DNA of 64,000 bases from Symsagittifera roscoffensis. Its lineage: Eukaryota > Xenacoelomorpha > Acoela > Convolutidae. Below the pieces are notes generated by a model. It made no database searches. It was not told the DNA's origin and was given only the letters and a program-made list of their open reading frames with translations. Shown one piece after another: positions 57,156-64,000 of this stretch; the first letter of the stretch is position 1; every line of letters starts with the position of its first letter. Position numbers and translations under genes: made by a program. The DNA is taken from the NCBI RefSeq assembly GCF_963678635.1, contig NC_087064.1, positions 65,713,548-65,777,547 on the forward strand. The letters run 5' to 3'.

Positions 57156-57365
57156 TAAAAAAAACTGATAGTTTTCTCACGCTGACCTTTTTTGTGGCAG
57201 TTTAGAACTGCAACAGTCAATTTTGATTCTTTTATAAGAAATTGAATTTCAGAAAAAATCAAAGTGGAGACTGAAAAAAAACTCAAAAAAAAGACTGAAA
57301 AAAAAAAACATTCAAAAATAATTGTTTGATAAATATAACTTGTTTACTTTTTACAAAACTGCACA

Positions 57366-57534
57366 TATGAGGAAGGTGTAATATCTTATCAAATTTAAGC
57401 TCGAGGCAACAATACTTTTTGAAAGATATAAAAAATTTGTCAAAAATGGCTAGTTAAAAAGTCGAAATTTGTCTGAAAAAAAACATACCCCGAGCACAAA
57501 TTTTCCGTTACTTTCGTATCGAAAGTCGGAACAA
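57366..57534 (-). repeat. 530-bp repeat, partial copy E
   Basis: Carries only the hairpin end (TTACTTTCGTATCGAAAGTC, GGAACAA) and about 150 bp inward. Confidence 0.8.
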
Positions 57535-58754
57535 TAAGAAATTTTTGCTCTTTCCCGGTTTAATCCACCCACTCAGCTGGGGAGTGCGCAACAAATACAC
57601 TCAACTAGTGACCTTTCTGAATGGGAAAAGTGCAAAAACTCAACGCTTTTTACTTCTACAAAAATAAGCAAGTTGAGAAAACAAAAAGTGAATTTTTTTT
57701 GTCTCCGATTGGGATTCAAGCCTGGTCATGGGGATTCAAACCTGGTCATCAAGCTCGATCGGGATTCAAACATATATGCTTGGCTATGGCTGTAGTTAAA
57801 TAAAAATAAACAATTTTCAAAATCCGTTCTCTTTTTAATTCCCCGTTTTTCTCCCGAAATATTGGGATTACTCCCGCGGAAACCCATAGCGATTACCTTT
57901 CCAAGTTGTTTTTTTACGGGTCAATAGCATAATTTTAAAATATCGCGCGCTCGTCTAGGAGGGTGGCGGAAATTCGCCGGAACTTAGAATCTAATTTTAA
58001 AAGCTTAACCTCATTTTTTGTCGCTAACATTAATCAAAAAGTTTTTGAAACCAGTTAATGAACAGGTTTGCGGGTTTTATTTGTGTCTTGGAAATTCATT
58101 TTTTTAATGCCGAAAACTTTTTTATGCCGATCTGGGATATAGCAGTTTTAACCGATATCTTTTTCATTTAGATTTTAAATTTTGGAGCCAGATCTTTTTG
58201 GAGCCAGCTTTCATAGGGCATACATTTTTAGCATTTAGTTTTCAGCCGTTGACAAGAAATAATTAATTTTTTCATGCTCTTTGCAGTTTTCTCTGCTACT
58301 ATTTTAGCACTTTATGCCTCTTTTCTTAGCGACCAGATTTAAAAGCAATAAAAGTTTCAAACTTATTCAATATATCATAAGATACAACAGCAATGTAATT
58401 CAAGTGTTCACAAAAAAGAGTAAAAACGCAAGGAAAATGTTTGTTAAATTTATTAATTGAAATCAAAAAATTTCAAATTTTTTGTTCAATTTCGTTTCTT
58501 TTCAAAATTCCAACTTGACATTACTTACGGTGCAACAATATCAGAACAACCAGCAGCAATGCAGTTCAAGTGTTCTCATTTGTTCAGTGACTTTACTTTT
58601 CAAAATCCCAACATGATGTTACTTACTGTGCAACAATGTGTCGATTTTCTCGATTATTTTATAAGTTTTTGCGCGCTTTAAACTTTGTTTTAATAGCGCA
58701 GTGGATTTTTACAAGCAAGCGTCGCTACTCTCCATAAGCTCTAATCGATAGATA
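57535..58754. other. Non-coding DNA with a short GGGATTCAAACCTGGTCATC repeat
   Basis: GGGATTCAAGCCTGGTCATG, GGGATTCAAACCTGGTCATC and CGGGATTCAAACA occur in tandem at about 57710-57772. The complement resembles a tRNA T-arm (GGTTTGAATCCC), so a tRNA-SINE relic is possible. No gene otherwise. Confidence 0.4.
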
Positions 58755-59101
58755 TTGTTCCGACTTTCAAAGAAATGGAGGCATATGTATGCTCGGGGTG
58801 GTTTTTTGTTCAGACCACTTTTACAAAACTCTAGTCCCTCGTTGAATCGATCTCTTGATGTGCATAGGGTCAGCTGAGTGTGCTCACCACTGCAGTAACT
58901 TGCACTGAGAATGACTAAAACTGCTTGTTTTCTGATCCCGCACTACAAAATTTCATGCACGACTCAAATCGAAACACTTAATTTTGATATTGTCAGCTTA
59001 AACTTCACAATTTTGCCAATTTTTAATTTAACAAAAACTATACTAAACCGAATAAAGGGCAGTCAGATATTCGGGGCTTTGCCGTGATACGAGCAGTCTT
59101 G
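58755..59101 (+). repeat. 530-bp repeat, diverged copy F
   Basis: Starts TTGTTCCGACTTTC and ends ATACGAGCAGTCTTG; the first hairpin is damaged and the interior is about 185 bp shorter and hard to align. Confidence 0.65.
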
Positions 59102-60022
59102 CTTAGACATTTTGAGTATTTTGCTTTGCGACACTTCCGATGCAAGCTCCTCCCTTTAACGGAAACCAATTTAAAAAACGTCAATTCGTTTTACTAAATG
59201 CACCTGAATGTGTGATATTTATTAGTTTTTATTTTCTGATGAATTCAATCCTTATGAATGATTATTAGCTATAAAAAATCTAGAAGACATTTAACGCCCC
59301 TTTTGCGAAATTGAGAGTTTCTACTCCCACTAACACTGATTTAACAAAACATCCTATTCTTTAGCATTTTTGGATGGGGTGTTACAACTCGTTTTGATAG
59401 TTCTTTGATATAGTAGTGATAATTAAATAACAAAAGATTATCATTTAAAAAATTCAGTTGGTCTGTTTCTTGTTTTAGTTTTTGCAACAGAGTCATAGAG
59501 GCAAAAAATTTTGTCCAGAGGCATAATTTTTTGTTGTGAAAATTAGTTAATTAGAAACGGCTGCAATGATGATATATATAGAATCCTGAATTGAGTTTTA
59601 CAAATTAAAAATGCATTATCATAAACTTCATTTTAATAGAGTTTATCGAAAAAAGCTTAGCATCGTATTTCTTATCATAAAAACTGTTCGAGAACCAATT
59701 TTTCAATTAATGAAACAAAAAAAAAAGGCCTGTTAAAATTTCCGATTTTATATTTTTTGAAACCTTTTTATTTTTTGTTCAAACGAAAAAATTCCGAAAG
59801 TCTTAGACCAGTTTCAATCTTTGCTCAGAAAGTAAATAAGTTTCCTAACGAGCACTTTGTTTTAATCCAGTTTTTTCCTTCTTTTTGTATGTAAGATATA
59901 CTTCGGAATATTTCCAAGTAGAGGTATTCTGACCAATAAAAAATTAACGTTTTTTTCGGTAATTCTCTGGGTGGGATTCTGCATTTTTGTTTAGATGGTG
60001 AATCCCTAATGTATGCAGTTTG
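59102..60022. other. AT-rich non-coding DNA
   Basis: Nothing recognised. The small minus-strand ORF at 59825-60073 runs into the adjacent repeat and is not supported. Confidence 0.4.
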
Positions 60023-60327
60023 CAGAGCGGATCTAGGATTTTGTCGAAGTGTGATGGACACTATAGAGACCATACTTTGATCAAAAGTTCTGCGCCGCAG
60101 GCAAATTGTTATAAAAAACAGGTCAAAAGTGTCGTTTTTTTTGGCGCGCGCTCTCCCTCAAAATTAGTATAGATTGGCGCCGAAGGCGCCTCTAGAAACA
60201 TTTAAGGGTTGTTTGGCCAAAACAAATGGATTGCCTAAATAGTCCCAAAGGGGGCCCTTTGGGTCGGCAGGGGGTCAAATCCCTGAGTGGGGGAAAGGGA
60301 GGGCGTCCCCCCTTAAATCCGCCCCTG
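60023..60327. repeat. hAT-like repeat, about 305 bp, both ends visible
   Basis: Left end CAGAGCGGATCTAGGATTTT, right end TTAAATCCGCCCCTG (inverted match). The interior has TTGGCGCCGAAGGCGCC and a GGGGGCCCTTTGGG stretch. No matching 8-bp flanks were found. Confidence 0.65.
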
Positions 60328-62596
60328 CTTATATTGAAAATGCATTGGTTCTAAAAAATTGAAGCAAGTGACACCAACACATTCATGCAAGGTGTAATGA
60401 TTTTGATTCAAGGACTTATTCTATGACAGCTTAAGAACTAATAATTTTGACAAATTTTAATATATGCTGTCCTTGTGCGCAAAATTTCTAGTTTTCTATT
60501 AAAGCGTCTCGTTTCAGTTTTCTAAATGATTTGGCCTAGAAACCATTCAAAATGAATTGAATCAGGCTATTTTTATCAAAATGTTGCAATATGATTTTGT
60601 GGGACGAATATGTAGTAGGAAAAATTTCAAAAAATAGGAATATTCCAAACAAATTATTGTTTTTTTTTATGCGAATCAAATTTTATTTGCTGAAAGTGAT
60701 CAGAAAACTGAAATGAGTAGTATTGCTTAGCTTAAGAATTGCAGAAACCTATAGCAAATTGGTTTTATTGTAAGTTTCTTCAAATGTTTGGAAGAAAAAC
60801 CTAAACCTCTCTTATGAAGCCAAAGTTGCCCAAGTTCTCATGGTACTGGCAAAAATCTTGAAAAGAATCGAAGTTTAGTTGTTTCTTTTTTGTTTTAGTT
60901 CTTTATTAAATTGGGTTAAAATAAAAGAATTCTCCGAAATTATTACGAAATAACACCAAATATCAAAGATTGACAGCTACGAGTGTTTCATAGTTGCGAA
61001 ATTGTTCTGACTTTCAGTCGTCTGAAAAGTTGCAGGTCTTTCTTATCAGTAACTTGTTTAACTTAGTTTCACTTTAAATTATTCGAGCTGTCCCTTATTT
61101 GGAACCTTCACAAATTTTGGGTCGTATAATGCATACATAAATTAAATGTATTCAAATGAGACCTATTAAATGTCATTTTGGGCTGTTGAATGGAATACAT
61201 TTGCTCATAAATTATGCTAATTTGACCAAAAAGAGCCTCGTATGTCAAATTGACACCAATTTTTAAGATCGCAAAACAGTCGGTCTTATGTCATGTTCTA
61301 TTAAATTTTTTTTATTTAGTATGTTTGAATTTCAGTCATTTTTTGGCTCTGAACCGCAGGTTTGATATGTTCTGCCTTATCATCAGGTCGTAATTTATAG
61401 TCTCCATAGAGTAATTTATACCTCTAGGTTATCATTAATTGGCGACAGGGTGTCCGCAGACATACGTTACTTTCAACCCAAACTACCCCCTCCCCCCACC
61501 CTCACTGATTGTTTTGTTGGTACACGGCTGGATGATTGCTTTGATTCGAACAGAAGTCAACCCAAGCGAGTAATTTTAGCCAAGCGACCATAAAAAACAC
61601 TTCCTTTGCGATGGTATTGTTCCCCTATTATTGCTTACGTATTTCCTGTCCAGAATTAGACTTATGGTCATTGTACCCTGAAATTGTGAGTCGAAACAAG
61701 AATGGTATCAGGAATCACTTCTAAGGCGCTTCAATTACAAGCTCCTTAGTTCTTTATTTGCTGAAAGGATTCCTGACAGCTCCAAAAATATGTTGCTTAG
61801 TTCTATTCCGAACTGACATTTGCTTCAAAAGATTATTAATAAATTTTTAATAAATTATTTGTTCTGTTTCTTTTGGACATTGATAATTGCTATTAGTTTT
61901 TTTTTAGTTTTATGTTCTATTTTAAAATATTTATTCAGTTATATTTTCTTCCGGTTAACCTTCAAAGTTACCAAAACTGGCTGATACAGACCAAACGGTA
62001 GGTAATAGCCTAGGTTGGAATAAGCAAAAAAAGCTGACTTTCTGAAAATTTCCTAAATATTATTGTTCCGAGCACATCGTGGGAATGAATTTGGATACGA
62101 ATAATCACATCGAAACGTTGTCATTGAATAAGAGTTGGGTCTGGGGCTTTAGAGGTTTTTCAAAGAAAATTGCAAGTTCTAAGTATCTGTTTTGGGCCAA
62201 ATATTTGGATTTTGTGAGCTCTCCTCTTCTTCTAAAAAATTGTTATTCATGCAGAAATTTCCACGACGCATGTTTTGAGACCTCTAGGAACAGTATAATT
62301 TGAAAATCGTTTTTTTTTTTCGGCGCGCACTCCCCTTCGATAGGAGAGGTTTCAGCAAAATTTTATATTAAAACTGCTAAAAATGGAGCTGCTAAAAAGA
62401 ACCAAAAGGCAAAGGGGACACCCAAATACCCCCACCCGCAAGTGCATCGGACTGGAATCCTGCAATCCTCTGTATTCGAGCTGCAATAAAAATCAGCTCT
62501 TGTGTTTAAAAAAGCAGGTTCGATTTATTCTGACTTAAACATCATTAGACAAACAATGAAAACGGCCAGAAATAGAAAAAATACTTGGACTAAAGG
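60328..62596. other. AT-rich non-coding DNA
   Basis: No gene. Short relics occur: ATTGTTCCGAGCACATCG (about 62064), recalling the 530-bp repeat start, and TCGGCGCGCACTCCCCTTCG (about 62320), recalling the hAT-like interior. Confidence 0.4.
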
Positions 62597-62827
62597 TAGG
62601 GGCGGATCTGGAATTTTCTCGTGGGGGGATTTTAAAATTTTTTTTGAAAATTGTATCTCCTTTTTTTCCCTGTTTTTGGCCAAATTTTTTGCACTGAAGG
62701 CAACAATATTTTGAAGAAAAACAGGCCAAAAAAAAGCGTTTTTAGGAACTTTTTGGAAAATTTTGATTAAAAAATAGCATTTTTTGGGGCGCTCTTTCTT
62801 CAAAATTAGAATATGTTGGCGCCAAAG
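62597..62827. repeat. hAT-like repeat, partial
   Basis: Starts TAGGGGCGGATCTGGAATTT and contains AAGCGTTTTTAGGAACTTTT and TTGGCGCCAAAGG, all shared with 46230-46384 and 60023-60327. Lacks the right end. Confidence 0.6.
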
Positions 62828-63225
62828 GGGTTGTTTTTCTCCAGACGAATTTTGATTAATTAACTAGTCATTTTCGAAAAAAAAAAATTCTTACATCTGA
62901 AAGCTATTGATTTCTTAAGCTCAAATTTAAAGGATATTTTGTCAGTGCTTCTTTTTGAAAGAAATGAGGGTTTGAAAATACCTAGATTGACCAATATTCG
63001 TAATTAACTCGCAATATACTTCGTGCTAAAAGCCAGTGGGTGGTTACTTCCGGCTTAAAAATCGTTCCAACTTGAAACAAAGCATGCTAAATGCTCTTCC
63101 TTGAAAAGTTTTTCTCCTTTTTTGAAAATTTATTTAATTGACTTTAATTGAACAGCCAAAAGTAGAAGCTGAAGCCAAAGGACAGTCACAACATTCAGAG
63201 CGTAACCTTGTTACAAGTAGTCTGG
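62828..63225 (+). repeat. 530-bp repeat, highly diverged copy G
   Basis: Recognisable by TTAACTAGTCATTTTCG, GACAGTCACAACATTCAGAG and the TTACAAGTAGTCTGG end. Both hairpins have decayed. Confidence 0.5.
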
Positions 63226-63712
63226 TTAATTTTTTTGAAACTATTTCTTGATGCTTAAATTAACGCCTTCACTTTTGTCTCAACTCAGAAACTGGAAAAA
63301 CTTCCGTATATTTCTCATTGTGTTTAATTTCTGTTTTATTTTCACATTGTGTTTTATTTTCACAGTTGAGAAAGATTTTATTCTCTTTTTCAACTGTGTT
63401 TTGACTCATTGGTTTTAAACAAATTAAAACAAGATCCCCAACCCTGCCTTTTAAAATGTTCTATTAGATAGTGGTTTGATAAAAGAAAAGTGTGTCGTGT
63501 GAGACTAACTTGTGTTCTTTCTAAACTTGAGCTGGTGCTCTGAAAACACGTGATATTTTTGGAGACATTTGATTTGAAATGTGGTTCAATTTTATAAAAC
63601 AAAACGAGATTGAACAGCCCAAAATTAAAAAAAAAGTTTCGGTCGGAGTTTCTAAATCAAAAACTAGCCAGCTAGAAATGGCTCGATTCTTCAGTTATAT
63701 TCCCGGGATGAC
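63226..63712. other. AT-rich non-coding DNA
   Basis: ORFs of 60-77 codons here lack motifs. TGTTTTATTTTCACA-like direct repeats occur at about 63330-63365. Confidence 0.4.
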
Positions 63713-63860
63713 CAAAAATACTAGTCATACAATTTCCATATATGGAAAAATGCTAGTCATACACCTTCCATACAAATCCATACGTACAGAAAATTGCATG
63801 AAAGGTCTTTGATTAGTATTTTTTTCATATATGGAAATTGTATGACTAGCATTTTTCCAT
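63713..63860. repeat. Palindromic TAGTCATACAATTTCCATAT repeat
   Basis: TAGTCATACAATTTCCATAT near 63722 pairs with ATATGGAAATTGTATGACTA near 63825. Same family as the repeats at 25085-25610. Confidence 0.75.
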
Positions 63861-64000
63861 AAACCAAAAATATTGATATTTTACATTTTAATTTCTCAAA
63901 ACTTTTTGGTTGTGTTCGTAACCGAACACAAATGACATAAACCTTGATTACTCAAACGTAGTAACCAACGGTTTGGCCGTCTCGCATTAAAAATGCATTG
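63861..64000. other. No feature seen
   Basis: Short non-coding end of the window. Confidence 0.5.

Overview
This is eukaryotic, almost certainly metazoan, DNA made mostly of dead transposable elements. It is AT-rich outside the elements and has no operons, Shine-Dalgarno sites or bacterial genes. The only host gene I can support is a two-exon, ApoD-like secreted lipocalin at 48077-49148 with a GT...TTTCAG intron. LTR retrotransposons, LINEs and small inverted-repeat elements surround it. An invertebrate fits best, but I cannot name a phylum.

Layout. (1) 1-24050: two copies of one large Ty3/gypsy-type element lie head to head, left copy on the minus strand and right copy on the plus strand. 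They form an imperfect inverted repeat with arms of about 9.3-9.5 kb around a spacer of about 490 bp. The family is unusual. Its Pol ends in a macro-like domain resembling TARG1/OARD1, a long acidic region separates RNase H from integrase, a third ORF carries a coiled coil and an SGNH-hydrolase domain, and a 14-bp minisatellite lies in the 5' leader. Both copies carry stops and frameshifts, but the last 1082 codons of the left Pol are open. (2) 24052-28560: the 3' end of another Ty3/gypsy pol, split by a 3.3-kb insertion bounded by palindromic arrays of a GAGCGGTTTT-type decamer. (3) 28600-32120: AT-rich DNA with a LINE RT relic. (4) 32124-39225: a complete LTR retrotransposon with near-identical LTRs, a 5-bp target duplication (CTCGT), a PBS and a PPT, but frameshifted ORFs. 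(5) 41344-45881: a degenerate Jockey/CR1-type LINE on the minus strand with ORF1 and ORF2. (6) 46-64 kb: the lipocalin gene amid non-autonomous repeats. These are a roughly 530-bp family with terminal hairpins (seven copies or relics), a 417-bp MITE pair with long TIRs, hAT-like CAGGGGCGGAT repeats and short palindromic repeats.

Working relations. Each retroelement once encoded its own capsid, protease, RT/RNase H and integrase. The lipocalin is an independent secreted ligand-binding protein. Nothing here suggests a multi-gene host pathway. The observations most worth following are the macro-like and SGNH domains carried by the first retroelement family, and the large palindrome that the two copies form.
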